Origin: Hungatella hathewayi
GTDB taxonomy: Bacteria > Bacillota > Clostridia > Lachnospirales > Lachnospiraceae
Direction: 5' to 3'
NCBI GenBank assembly: GCA_025149285.1
Contig: CP102274.1
Span: 1,999,501 to 2,063,500 of the forward strand
Length of the DNA: 64,000 nt
The notes under the pieces: generated by a model
Database searches by the model: none
Told to the model about the DNA's origin: nothing
What the model saw: only the letters and a program-made list of their open reading frames with translations
In this document: positions 25,609 through 34,836 of the stretch, one piece after another
How positions within the stretch are numbered: the stretch's first letter is position 1
Layout of the letters: every line of letters begins with the position of its first letter
Translations under genes and position numbers: made by a program

Positions 25609-27606
25609 TCACCCGTTATGGCCGCAGACACAACGATACATCTCAGACAGCTGTTTCGAATACTGCTCCATCAGCATCGATAACCGGGGTTCTCCTTCCA
25701 TCGTCCGTTTATAGAGAATCTCCGGAGTTACGGTACGGTTCCTGTCGGCTTTCATATGAAGCATTTCCTGGATTTCGCTTAAAATACAGGCGGTAAAGGC
25801 CAGATAATCTTCCATCTGTGCGGAATTAACCGTACGGGTCTTTCTGTTGTTAATCAAGAAAAGCATTTGTTCTGCCTCGGATATCATGTGCCAGGAAATC
25901 CAGAGAAGTTTTTTGATAAAGGCCGAATCCTCGCTTCCGGCTTTTTTCAGATACTGGATAATCTGGTCGTGAATCAGATGGTAATGGATCTGAACATCGC
26001 AGATGACACCATAATCCAGAGGGGCGGCCAGGCTGCTCTCCAACAGTCGAAGGTAAACGTGGTGTATGTGAAACAGCTGATACAGGTTATAGCGGAACTG
26101 TCCTTTCTGATGTGTAGGAAATACAAAACGGTTTACGAGAAGTACGAGTACCATCGCAGAGACAACATAAAGGATACGGAGTTCAGCGGCCAGCATCTGT
26201 GGGAGTGCCAGTGTGGTAAGAGTCAGGGCAAAGCAGGTGGAGAACAGGGCCTGCTGCCAGGTTCCGGCCGTCTCCATATAGAGTCCCACCGCCATAAAGG
26301 TTGCCAGCAAAAAATGCCAGCCTGTTCCATGAAACAGCGGGAGAAGAAGCTGCAGGATCAGGCAGCCTGCCAGTGTTCCGATAAAACGGGTTTTTATCCG
26401 GGTGGCACTTTCCTCATACATAGGACGGAGCAGCAGGAAGGCATTCAGCACAAGCCAGTAGCCGTGGTTTGCCTGGCTGATCATGCTGTAAGCGAAGCCA
26501 ATCGTCAGAACTGCGCTGAGACGAAGCGCGAAACGAGTCTCAAATGTATCCGCCTTTATCTGGCCAAACAGTTTCTTAAGCGGGCGGCGATAGCTGGGAA
26601 GCTTCCAACCGTGAGAACTCTGTTTTCCGCCATCCTGCCGAATATTATCCAGAATCAGCAGGAAGAGGCGGAGAAAATTCTGAATGAATATACAGGGAAT
26701 TTCATCGCACTCCTCAACCTCGGCCAGAAGCTCGCTGCCTGTTCGAACCAGTTCCTCCTGCTCAAATCCATCGGTTCCGGCAGTCTCCATATACTGGGCC
26801 AGGCGTTCCAACAGGTCATGCCGGTTCGGATCTGAGAGCATGGAGGCCTGGTATGGGTTCGTCAGAAAATACACTGCCCGCTGAAACAGCAGTGCAAACA
26901 TATATTGGATTTTCCCTCGGGGGCTCACGACATAGGTGAGCCCCCGGCTTTTGTATGCTTCTCCGTAAAGCCCCTGCAGGATCGGAAAAATGGGTTCCGC
27001 CTGTCCGGAGGCAGGACTGTCAGACGGTTTTCCCTGTTCTGTGGCATGGGCCTTCGGCTCTATTTGAGCACGAAGCGCGTCCGCCAGAAGCAGAAGTCCC
27101 CTTTTTGCAGGGGAAAAATGATCATTCTTTTTATTCCGTAAGGAACAGAAGAACAGGACAATGGTCAAAACGGCCAGGCCATAAGCCAGAGCCGCCATCT
27201 GCAGAGCCAGCCCCTCCCGGCCAACAGGCCGCAGCTGGAGAAAGACAAAGCACATGGCATTTGCAAAATATCCCAGCTGATTAAACTGTGAGGTCTGAAG
27301 AAAGACCAGCAGAAATGGGACAATCAGATTGAGAAGTATACAGAGAGGAAGGCTTAAGGACGCAAAAAAGCTGAGAAGAGCCATCAAAAACTGTGTTCCC
27401 ACCAGAACCATCAGCTGCCTGACTGTGAAAGATTTCCGATAATTTACCTTAAACAGGATTGTAACCACCGATACGAGGATTGAATAAGAAATGCCGAATA
27501 AAAGAATCGTAGAGTAAAATAAAAAAAGGAAAAAAAGAATAATTGGCAGGGCCGCCATAAATTTGGAGCGGAGAGCTGCCAATATGGATTTTGTTTTGGT
27601 TTTCAT
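25609..27606 (-). CDS. FUSC family membrane protein (aromatic acid exporter-like)
   Basis: A 665-aa inner-membrane protein with the two-block design of the FUSC/YccS/AaeB family. There is an N-terminal group of membrane helices (about 15-160), a soluble middle (about 165-340), a second membrane group (about 345-480, SAVLTIGFAYSMISQANHGY and PMYEESATRIKTRFIGTLAG) and a helical C-terminal domain. The LxPxxEESxTRxxxRxxGTxxG-like segment is the family signature. ATG 27606 is preferred over 27618, which abuts the GGAG. Likely exports aromatic carboxylates; direct evidence is lacking. Confidence 0.8.
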   Translation of the reverse strand: MKTKTKSILAALRSKFMAALPIILFFLFLFYSTILLFGISYSILVSVVTILFKVNYRKSFTVRQLMVLVGTQFLMALLSFFASLSLPLCILLNLIVPFLLVFLQTSQFNQLGYFANAMCFVFLQLRPVGREGLALQMAALAYGLAVLTIVLFFCSLRNKKNDHFSPAKRGLLLLADALRAQIEPKAHATEQGKPSDSPASGQAEPIFPILQGLYGEAYKSRGLTYVVSPRGKIQYMFALLFQRAVYFLTNPYQASMLSDPNRHDLLERLAQYMETAGTDGFEQEELVRTGSELLAEVEECDEIPCIFIQNFLRLFLLILDNIRQDGGKQSSHGWKLPSYRRPLKKLFGQIKADTFETRFALRLSAVLTIGFAYSMISQANHGYWLVLNAFLLLRPMYEESATRIKTRFIGTLAGCLILQLLLPLFHGTGWHFLLATFMAVGLYMETAGTWQQALFSTCFALTLTTLALPQMLAAELRILYVVSAMVLVLLVNRFVFPTHQKGQFRYNLYQLFHIHHVYLRLLESSLAAPLDYGVICDVQIHYHLIHDQIIQYLKKAGSEDSAFIKKLLWISWHMISEAEQMLFLINNRKTRTVNSAQMEDYLAFTACILSEIQEMLHMKADRNRTVTPEILYKRTMEGEPRLSMLMEQYSKQLSEMYRCVCGHNG

Positions 27607-27794
27607 GAATGAAGTCATCTCCTTTAAAAAAGTATTATAACTCTAATGGGGACGGCTGTCATCTTTTTTGTGAAGAGATCGAATTTGCCTATTGTAAAGA
27701 GATTCAATCTGTTTCCGGTACAGACGTATAAGATGCCGCAAAACAGACGTAATCAGACAAACGGATTATCGTTCCTTTGGCAGCATCTTATGTT

Positions 27795-29384
27795 TTAGTC
27801 TGCGGGAGTGTCCATTGTTTTCTCCCGATATTGCACCGGTGTAACGCCCATATAATTTTTAAAAACAGTCAAAAAATAATTATAACTTTGAAATCCTGAT
27901 TTTTCTGCTATTTTTTTCAGGGAATCGTTGGACTGAAGGAGCAGATGCGAGGCGATTCTGACTCTGTAAGTGTTTAGATATTTCGTAAAGGGAAGCCCCA
28001 TAGCATCTTTGAAGACTCTGGAAAAGTAGACCTCAGACACCCCACAGTGCCGGCTGATATCTGACAGGGAGATATCAAGATGGTAATTTTGGCGGATGTA
28101 AATCAATGCTTTCTGTATTAATGGCGGATATTGAAAGACGGAGGTGGAAATAAGCTGTTCCAGACCCTGATGGTAATAGAGGAGAAACTGTTTTTTTAAT
28201 GCGTCAATATCCAGGATATTATGGATGGCCGGCGGCTGCACCGCGATAGCCTCATGGTCCGGTGTGGCCGTCCGCAGCGCCAGCTGCATGATTTCGGTCA
28301 GACGGAGTACAAGACGCTGAAGTTCCAGAAGAGAAACGTGTGTCTGCTGTACAGATTCAAAAATATGGGTGACAATTTCTGTCACACGTTTTTCATTCAG
28401 ATGAAGAAGGGATTCCGACAACTCATTTTCTTCCTGCAGGGAGAGCAGCAGGGGAGAATTTTCTTCTTTTTCTTCTGATAGGTCAGAATCGCTGTTAAAC
28501 GGCTTTACCTGAAGCCGGTGGTGAATTTTCAGGTAGTATGGCCGTAAATGCTCCACCGTATCGAAGACTGGCATGGTTTCTGCAAAGGTATGGATGGAAA
28601 GATAACGCCGCAGGTTGTTTTTTAAAAGGCTGATATCCTGAGCCGCAGTCTGAAGAATGGCTGCTTCACTGGTGAGATCAGGAAAGGACAATAAAACCAG
28701 AAATTCTCCGTAATTGATATGAGTGATAATTCCCCTTTGAAGCGAAGTAAAAAAAGTATCGCAAAAGTGGAGAACAGTATTTACCACCTTTTGATGGCGT
28801 TCATCCGGAATACTCTGATAGATACTGGAGAAATTGGTGATTTGCAGACATGCTGCAACGTGCCGTCTGCCATTTAGCAAAGGATCGGAAGCAAAAAAAT
28901 GGCGGCTCTCCTCCGGGATTTCATAATTCAAGACCAGATTCCGAAGATACTGCTGTTTTGACAGCTGACACATCTGGTTCCAGTGTCTCTGATGAAGCTG
29001 CTGTTTATCGATATGGTGCTGTATTTCTGACAATTTTGTTTCAAGCAGAGACCGGGACAACTCATGTTTTAGGAGGTAATCATAGGCTCCGGCCTGGAGA
29101 ATTGGTTTTACATACTCAAAATTATCGTAATTGCTGATGACCAGTATCGTAATTGGAAGCTGATGTTTCCGGATATATCCGGCTACCTCTAATCCACTGG
29201 CTCCCGGCATTTCCATATCCAGAATTATAATGTCTACAGAATTACCATGAAGCTTTAAGAATTCGATGGCACTGGTCCCGTCCAGCAGCTGTCCGCAGAC
29301 ATGGATGAAGCCGAGGTCTGCCAGAAATGTCTGAAGTTTATTTAACGAAAGTATGTCATCATCGACAAGAAGTGTCTGAAGCAT
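27795..29384 (-). CDS. YesN-type response regulator (REC + AraC HTH)
   Basis: A 529-aa regulator. The receiver domain has the acidic pocket VDDD (8-10), phospho-acceptor Asp56 (ILDMEMPG) and the conserved Lys in YLLKHEL. A long middle region of about 130-420 carries no domain I recognise. The C-terminal AraC-type DNA-binding domain (about 425-525) has ISLSDISRHCGVSEVYFSR and VTPVQYREK. AAGGAGG lies before ATG, which falls inside the end of the kinase gene. It should activate the divergent sugar ABC operon. Confidence 0.9.
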   Translation of the reverse strand: MLQTLLVDDDILSLNKLQTFLADLGFIHVCGQLLDGTSAIEFLKLHGNSVDIIILDMEMPGASGLEVAGYIRKHQLPITILVISNYDNFEYVKPILQAGAYDYLLKHELSRSLLETKLSEIQHHIDKQQLHQRHWNQMCQLSKQQYLRNLVLNYEIPEESRHFFASDPLLNGRRHVAACLQITNFSSIYQSIPDERHQKVVNTVLHFCDTFFTSLQRGIITHINYGEFLVLLSFPDLTSEAAILQTAAQDISLLKNNLRRYLSIHTFAETMPVFDTVEHLRPYYLKIHHRLQVKPFNSDSDLSEEKEENSPLLLSLQEENELSESLLHLNEKRVTEIVTHIFESVQQTHVSLLELQRLVLRLTEIMQLALRTATPDHEAIAVQPPAIHNILDIDALKKQFLLYYHQGLEQLISTSVFQYPPLIQKALIYIRQNYHLDISLSDISRHCGVSEVYFSRVFKDAMGLPFTKYLNTYRVRIASHLLLQSNDSLKKIAEKSGFQSYNYFLTVFKNYMGVTPVQYREKTMDTPAD

Positions 29385-31128
29385 GTGAGTCCTCCTTTAC
29401 AGGATAGCTTAATAAAATGCGTGTGAAGGTCTGTCCATCGCTGGCAATGGAAAGCGTAAAGCGGCTTCCGTACTGGAGACGGAGGCGTTCGATACACGTC
29501 CGGATACCGATGTTGGAATAAGTTTCCTCTGTCTGACAGGACAGAGAAAGGATCTGGTCAATCTGATCTTTTCTGATTCCGGAGCCGTTGTCTTCAATGA
29601 TGATATGGAGCTGTTCTTCCTCCAGATACGCATAGAGAAAGATTATACCATCCTTTTCGAAATTGCTGAAACCATGCTTTATGCAGTTCTCAATAAAGGG
29701 CTGCAGAAGAAGCTTTAAAACAGGCAGTTCCAGCAGGGGATCGGCAACATCACACTGAAGTGTAATATCCTGAAAATTATTATATTTTTTTATGGAAATA
29801 TAGTCCTTGATAAAGCCGATTTCCTGACGCAGTGTAACGAAGTTTTCTGTGTTCTTGGATACGAGCTTTAACATTCTGGTGAATGCGAGAGAGACTTCCT
29901 CAATATTTTTCACGCCCTGAAGGCTTGCAAGCTGTGTAATCGTATTTAGTGCATTATAAATCATGTGTGGATTCAGCTGCTGCTGCAGCGTCTGCAGTTC
30001 AAGCCGGCGCTGTTTTTCTGCGTTTGACTGAATTTCCTCCAGCATCTTGTCGATTTCATTTTCCAAATACACGATACCGTCTGATATTTCCTTCAGCTCG
30101 TCGTTGTTTTTATGATGAAAGACACTTTTCTCCCTTGTTGTAATAAAGCGGAGCAGTTCATTTTTAATCAGAAGAATCTTTCTGGAAAGTGATTTCGAGA
30201 TGATTCTGGAACATGTAATGGTCTGCAGGAAAACAAGAATCAGGATAATAACAAACAAAATTCTGATGTTTCCGGAATCTTTATAAATATATGTATGCGG
30301 AACCAGCACATAAGTGTGGTAATTCGATAAGAGAGAGCTGGCATGCGCCATCTCATAAGGTTCTCTTTCCAGGGTCACAGTTGTTCCCTGGGCAGAGAGG
30401 AGATGTTCCATAATCTCGGGTTTGCTCAGAGAGTGGATGGCATTGGTATAAATCAGCTCGTTATTTGGGTTTGCAATGAATACCTGATAATTTTCTCCGT
30501 CATAATCGCCTAAAATCGAATGAAGGAGCTCCGGGCTGATATCCACGAGGATAACGGCAAGTATTTCGTCATCCTCCTTCAGGACGCGGCCGTAGGTAAG
30601 GGCTTTCTGACTGTCAGTACTGTATAGATTCCGTTCTGTACAGTAAGTACCGGGAGAGGCCTGTTTAATGTTCTCACAGAGAGGACCGTCGAAGTTTTGA
30701 AGACGGTTGACATTGGAACCATTGGTGTAAATACGGTCATAGCGGTCGATGAGTGTATACGAGCAGGCAACTTCACCGTAATTTGAAATGGACTTAAGAA
30801 AATTCTCAATCAGCATATGCTTTTTATGTCCCTCGACCGTTACTTCATCGTAATTATCCTTTAGATAACTGCGGATATTTTCATTGGAAAAAATATGTGT
30901 AATATTCTGTTCAATGTCCGTTGTCAGGGAATCCAGGGCCTGATTGATGGTTGAGATCCTGCTGTATGTAAAGGTGAGTTCCTTTGAACGCATGGTACGG
31001 AACCAGAATGGATACGTTGTGAGACTGATGAGCAGAACAGGAACAATCCCATTAATTAGTAAGAGCAGAACGAGCCGGGCATTAAAATGCGATTTAAAGT
31101 AATGAACCAGTTTTGGGTATTTTTCCAA
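29359..31128 (-). CDS. YesM-type sensor histidine kinase
   Basis: A 589-aa membrane kinase. The start is taken as TTG 31128, eight bases after AGGAGG; no ATG has a ribosome site. A first membrane helix (LVLLLLINGIVPVLLISL) and a second near residue 300 (ILFVIILILVFLQTITC) enclose an extracellular Cache-like sensor. A HAMP-like linker and the His_kinase domain follow, with QQQLNPHMIYNALN (phospho-His) and the ATP site IEDNGSGI. It overlaps the response regulator gene by 26 bases. It presumably senses the solute brought by the neighbouring binding protein. Confidence 0.9.
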   Translation of the reverse strand: MEKYPKLVHYFKSHFNARLVLLLLINGIVPVLLISLTTYPFWFRTMRSKELTFTYSRISTINQALDSLTTDIEQNITHIFSNENIRSYLKDNYDEVTVEGHKKHMLIENFLKSISNYGEVACSYTLIDRYDRIYTNGSNVNRLQNFDGPLCENIKQASPGTYCTERNLYSTDSQKALTYGRVLKEDDEILAVILVDISPELLHSILGDYDGENYQVFIANPNNELIYTNAIHSLSKPEIMEHLLSAQGTTVTLEREPYEMAHASSLLSNYHTYVLVPHTYIYKDSGNIRILFVIILILVFLQTITCSRIISKSLSRKILLIKNELLRFITTREKSVFHHKNNDELKEISDGIVYLENEIDKMLEEIQSNAEKQRRLELQTLQQQLNPHMIYNALNTITQLASLQGVKNIEEVSLAFTRMLKLVSKNTENFVTLRQEIGFIKDYISIKKYNNFQDITLQCDVADPLLELPVLKLLLQPFIENCIKHGFSNFEKDGIIFLYAYLEEEQLHIIIEDNGSGIRKDQIDQILSLSCQTEETYSNIGIRTCIERLRLQYGSRFTLSIASDGQTFTRILLSYPVKEDSHASDTSCR

Positions 31129-31216
31129 TTGCGGTGCCTCCTGATCAAAAATATTCGAAATTGAATATATACAAATGATACCATCCGAAAAAATGTCTGA
31201 CAATGAAAGATTAAAA

Positions 31217-31273
31217 ATTTGTAGTAACTGGTAAAAAATACAAAGTTTTCTGCATGGCTGGAGTAAGTATAAT
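31217..31273 (+). promoter_or_regulatory. Activator-dependent promoter of the lplBCA-sulfatase operon
   Basis: A consensus TATAAT (31268-31273) has only GTTTTC at the -35 position 17 bases upstream, which fits a promoter needing an activator. An inverted repeat TTTGTA...TACAAA (31219-31245) lies just upstream and is a candidate YesN site. Confidence 0.5.
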
Positions 31274-31328
31274 TAGCACATGAACAAGTTCACAGGGCAG
31301 GTTCACAGAGCAGAAAGGAAAAAGAATT

Positions 31329-32276
31329 GTGAAAAACAGGATAAGCAACAAGATAAACAGGGCTGAGAAAAAGCGAAGATTCATGAAAAATTTCCGGGCA
31401 ACGAAAACACTGTATCTGTTTGTGGTCCCCGGACTGGTGTATTACGTTTTATTTAAATACTGGCCCATTTACGGGTCACAGATTGCGTTCCGGGATTACT
31501 CTCCGTTTTTGGGATTTACGAAAAGCCCATGGGTGGGAATGCAAAACTTTGAGAGATTTTTCCGGTCTCCGGATTTCTTCCTGATACTTAAAAATACACT
31601 GCTGATCAATGTAACAAACTTAATACTTGGATTTCCGTTTCCAATTATACTGGCTGTTTTGCTGAATCAGGTCAGGAATAAAGGATTTAAAAAACTGGTT
31701 CAGACCGCTACATACGCGCCATACTTTATCTCTGTTGTTGTTCTGGTCGGTATGATGTATACCATGCTCTCTCCATACAGCGGTGTGGTGAATGCGGTGA
31801 TTCGTTTCTTTGGGGGAGATCCCATCCATTTCATGGGGAAACCCGGAATGTATGTTATGATCTACGTCTTATCGGGAATCTGGCAGACGTGCGGGTGGTC
31901 TGCGATTGTCTACATCGCGGCACTGGCATCGGTATCCCCTGATTTACACGAATCGGCAATTGTCGATGGTGCCGGAAGATTACAGCGAATCTGGCATATC
32001 GATCTGCCGGGGATCATGCCGACGATTATTACCATGCTGATTCTGACAGCGGGACAGCTATTAACAATCGGTTTTGAAAAATCATATTTGATGCAGAATT
32101 CCATGAACCTGGGAGTATCGGAGGTCATATCGACGTATACCTACAAGCGTGGACTGGTGGATGGTGACTTCAGCTACGCGTCTGCGGTTGAGATGATGCA
32201 GTCGGTAGTGAATTTTGTGATTCTGATTTCCGTTAACAGGTTCAGTAAACGGTTCAGCGATACATCTTTATGGTAG
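31329..32276 (+). CDS. Carbohydrate ABC transporter permease, LplB type
   Basis: A 315-aa membrane subunit of a CUT1-type sugar importer with six helices. The cytoplasmic ATPase-contact loop is ASVSPDLHESAIVDGAGRLQ (EAA motif). The start is GTG 31329 with AAAGGA upstream. No ATPase gene is in the operon, which is normal because these systems share an MsmX-type ATPase encoded elsewhere. Confidence 0.92.
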   Translation: MKNRISNKINRAEKKRRFMKNFRATKTLYLFVVPGLVYYVLFKYWPIYGSQIAFRDYSPFLGFTKSPWVGMQNFERFFRSPDFFLILKNTLLINVTNLILGFPFPIILAVLLNQVRNKGFKKLVQTATYAPYFISVVVLVGMMYTMLSPYSGVVNAVIRFFGGDPIHFMGKPGMYVMIYVLSGIWQTCGWSAIVYIAALASVSPDLHESAIVDGAGRLQRIWHIDLPGIMPTIITMLILTAGQLLTIGFEKSYLMQNSMNLGVSEVISTYTYKRGLVDGDFSYASAVEMMQSVVNFVILISVNRFSKRFSDTSLW

Positions 32277-32292
32277 AATGGGGGATATGTGA

Positions 32293-33171
32293 ATGAAAGC
32301 GGGAAAAAAAGACAGAGTATTCGAACTTGTAACGACAGTGCTGCTGGCAGTTATTTTGATCATTGCATTATACCCCTTGTATTTCAGTCTGATTGCCTCC
32401 ATCAGCAGTCCGCGGGCTGTTTATCAGGGGCGGGTTTTGTTTCTGCCGGCAGATGTTACGCTGGATGGTTACAGAAAGATATTTGCGGATCAATCGATAT
32501 GGACCGGGTTTGGCAACGGCCTCCTCTATACGTTTGTCGGAACCCTGTTAAATGTTGTGTTTACCGTTCCGCTCGCCTATGCGCTTTCCAGGAAGGAGTT
32601 TCCATTAGGCGGCGTGTTCATGAAAATAATGGTCTTTACCATGTATTTCTACGGAGGCATCATTCCGCTGTATTTTGTAGTAAAGCAGATGGGAATGCTG
32701 GACAGCATATGGTCGATCGTACTTCCGACGCTGATCAGTACTTACAACATGATTATTGCCAGATCTTACTTTATGGGAAGTATTCCGGAAGAACTGAAGG
32801 AAGCAGCGTTTTTAGACGGATGCGGATACGTGGGATTCTTTTTCCGTGTGGCGCTGCCTCTGTCAAAATCGCTGATTGCGGTTATGGTGCTTTTTTATGC
32901 GGCAAAACAGTGGAATTCCTATTTTGAACCTATGATCTATTTGAGTTCAGAAAGCCGTTTTCCACTGCAGCTGGTGCTCCGGACCATTCTGATCGACAGC
33001 CAGAATTCACTGGCTTCGGCGGATGCGTCTACTGTGGCAGATATGCAGCAGCTGGTAGACTTACTGAAATATGGCTGCGTAGTTGTATCCAGTATTCCAA
33101 TGCTGGTATTTTATCCCTTTGTTCAGAAGCATTTTGTGAAAGGTGTAATGCTGGGGGCTGTAAAGGGATGA
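32293..33171 (+). CDS. Carbohydrate ABC transporter permease, LplC/YtcP type
   Basis: A 292-aa second permease with six membrane helices and the EAA loop IPEELKEAAFLDGCGYVG. It starts 16 bases after LplB and pairs with it to form the channel. The C-terminal FVQKHFVKGVMLGAVKG is the usual ending of this family. Confidence 0.92.
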   Translation: MKAGKKDRVFELVTTVLLAVILIIALYPLYFSLIASISSPRAVYQGRVLFLPADVTLDGYRKIFADQSIWTGFGNGLLYTFVGTLLNVVFTVPLAYALSRKEFPLGGVFMKIMVFTMYFYGGIIPLYFVVKQMGMLDSIWSIVLPTLISTYNMIIARSYFMGSIPEELKEAAFLDGCGYVGFFFRVALPLSKSLIAVMVLFYAAKQWNSYFEPMIYLSSESRFPLQLVLRTILIDSQNSLASADASTVADMQQLVDLLKYGCVVVSSIPMLVFYPFVQKHFVKGVMLGAVKG

Positions 33172-33211
33172 GTGTGCCCGGAAAAGGGCGATAAATGAAA
33201 GGAGAAGCAGA

Positions 33212-34834
33212 ATGAAAAAAAGGAGTTTAGCAGTACTGTGTACAGCCGCTGCAGTAGCAGCGGGATGTGTGGCATGCGGAGGGGCAGTACAGCCCAAGGG
33301 CCAGGACAGCAGTCAGGCCGTTGCAGAGGAAAAAGGAAAAGAGAAAATCAAGGTAACATTTATTAAAAATGAGTGGCATGGAGATCCGAATGACATGGAG
33401 ATCTATAAGATTCTGGAGGAAAAGACCGGCGTAGAAGTGGAATGGCAGGTTTATTCGGCGGCGACATGGGAAGACAAAAAGAATCTGATCTTATCCAGTG
33501 GAGATCTTCCGGATGTCTTTTATATGAATGCCGTCAATGTCAATGATGTGACAAAATATGCTCCTCAGGGAATGTTTCTGGATTTGACGGATTATATTGA
33601 GGAGTACTGTCCGAATCTCAAAAAAGTATTTGAGGAAATGCCGGAATATAAGAATATCTGTATTAACCCGGACGATGGGAAAATCTACAGCATTGGGCGT
33701 GCAGTGGAGAGAGAAGTCATGTATACCTCCGGTCTGCTCTACATCAATAAGAAGTGGCTGGATCAGCTGGGACTTCCGGTTCCGGAGACTGTCGATGAGT
33801 ATTATGAAGCGTTAAAGGCATTCAAAGAAAATGATATGAATGGCAATGGAGATAAGGGAGATGAGATTCCATTTGTCTTCCATTACAATTCTTCCGTACC
33901 GGATACTGCGTACAGCTATCATCAGCTGTTCGGTTCCTTTGGATATGTGGACCCGGTTTTAACCGTGGGTTCCCATTTCATTGAAGATGAGAACGGCGAG
34001 ATTGTCTATACAGCGGAACAGGAAGAGTACAAGGAAGCAATCCAGTATTACCATAAGTTTGTGGAAGAGGGATTATGGGATTCCGAAGGATTTACTACAC
34101 CGGATACGTCAGTGATGAATGCCAAGGGAAATAATGATCCCGAAATTGTAGGTTCTTTTATGGCGTACGATTCCACATTTGTCGTTCCTGAAAAATACAA
34201 AGAAGATTATGTAATTGTGGAGCCGTTAGAAGGTCCGACAGGAAAGAGAATCTGGCAGAACAGCGCCAACAGCAACGGTAATGTCAATGGAACCCAGTTT
34301 GTTCTGACTGCGTCGGCAAAGGGAAAAGAAGAGGCTGTTATGAAATGGCTGGATGCCCATTTTGAACCGGAGATTTCGGCACAGCTGTTTTTAGGGCCGA
34401 TCGGTACGACTCTGGAGAAGACGGACAGCGGAATGCTGGATTATATTCCTACCCCGGAAGGGATGTCTTATAGCGAGTTCCGATACAAGAATGCTCCTGT
34501 ACACGTTCCCTGTAAGATTGCTTCGGAGGATTGGGGGAAACTTGTGCAGGTAATGGATGAAGATATCAATAAGCTGCAGATTGCCAAAGAGCATTACGCT
34601 CCGTATGCCGGGCAGTCCTCCCTTTTCCTGCTGCCAAATAAGGAAGAGAGCAAATACTTTACCACTACGGCAAAGGATATCGATGATTATGTCAATAAAA
34701 TGCAGGTGAAATGGCTGACAGAAGGCGGGATCGAAACAGAATGGGATACTTATTTAGAACAGCTGAATAAACTGGGAATCGATCAATACAAGGAAACGGT
34801 AAAGGGAATACGGGAAAGGATGGGAAAGCAGTAG
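33212..34834 (+). CDS. Extracellular solute-binding lipoprotein, LplA type
   Basis: A 540-aa family 1 sugar-binding protein anchored by lipid. The signal peptide ends in a lipobox, AVAAGC (Cys at about 19), with a second Cys two codons later. The mature part shows DLPDVFYMN and LYINKKWLDQLGLPVPET, which are standard in LplA proteins for oligosaccharides. GGAGAAG precedes ATG. With the two permeases and the sulfatase, the likely ligand is a sulfated oligosaccharide. Confidence 0.9.
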   Translation: MKKRSLAVLCTAAAVAAGCVACGGAVQPKGQDSSQAVAEEKGKEKIKVTFIKNEWHGDPNDMEIYKILEEKTGVEVEWQVYSAATWEDKKNLILSSGDLPDVFYMNAVNVNDVTKYAPQGMFLDLTDYIEEYCPNLKKVFEEMPEYKNICINPDDGKIYSIGRAVEREVMYTSGLLYINKKWLDQLGLPVPETVDEYYEALKAFKENDMNGNGDKGDEIPFVFHYNSSVPDTAYSYHQLFGSFGYVDPVLTVGSHFIEDENGEIVYTAEQEEYKEAIQYYHKFVEEGLWDSEGFTTPDTSVMNAKGNNDPEIVGSFMAYDSTFVVPEKYKEDYVIVEPLEGPTGKRIWQNSANSNGNVNGTQFVLTASAKGKEEAVMKWLDAHFEPEISAQLFLGPIGTTLEKTDSGMLDYIPTPEGMSYSEFRYKNAPVHVPCKIASEDWGKLVQVMDEDINKLQIAKEHYAPYAGQSSLFLLPNKEESKYFTTTAKDIDDYVNKMQVKWLTEGGIETEWDTYLEQLNKLGIDQYKETVKGIRERMGKQ

Positions 34835-34836
34835 AA

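Noticed and set aside
25867..26835. 322-codon open frame on the + strand inside the FUSC gene
   Set aside because: It is a mirror of the FUSC coding frame with no recognisable domain or ribosome site.
27730..27790. ATAAGATGC/GCATCTTAT inverted repeat behind the YesN gene as terminator
   Set aside because: The loop is over 40 bases and there is no T-run; treated as chance or weak structure. The rest of 27619-27794 shows nothing.
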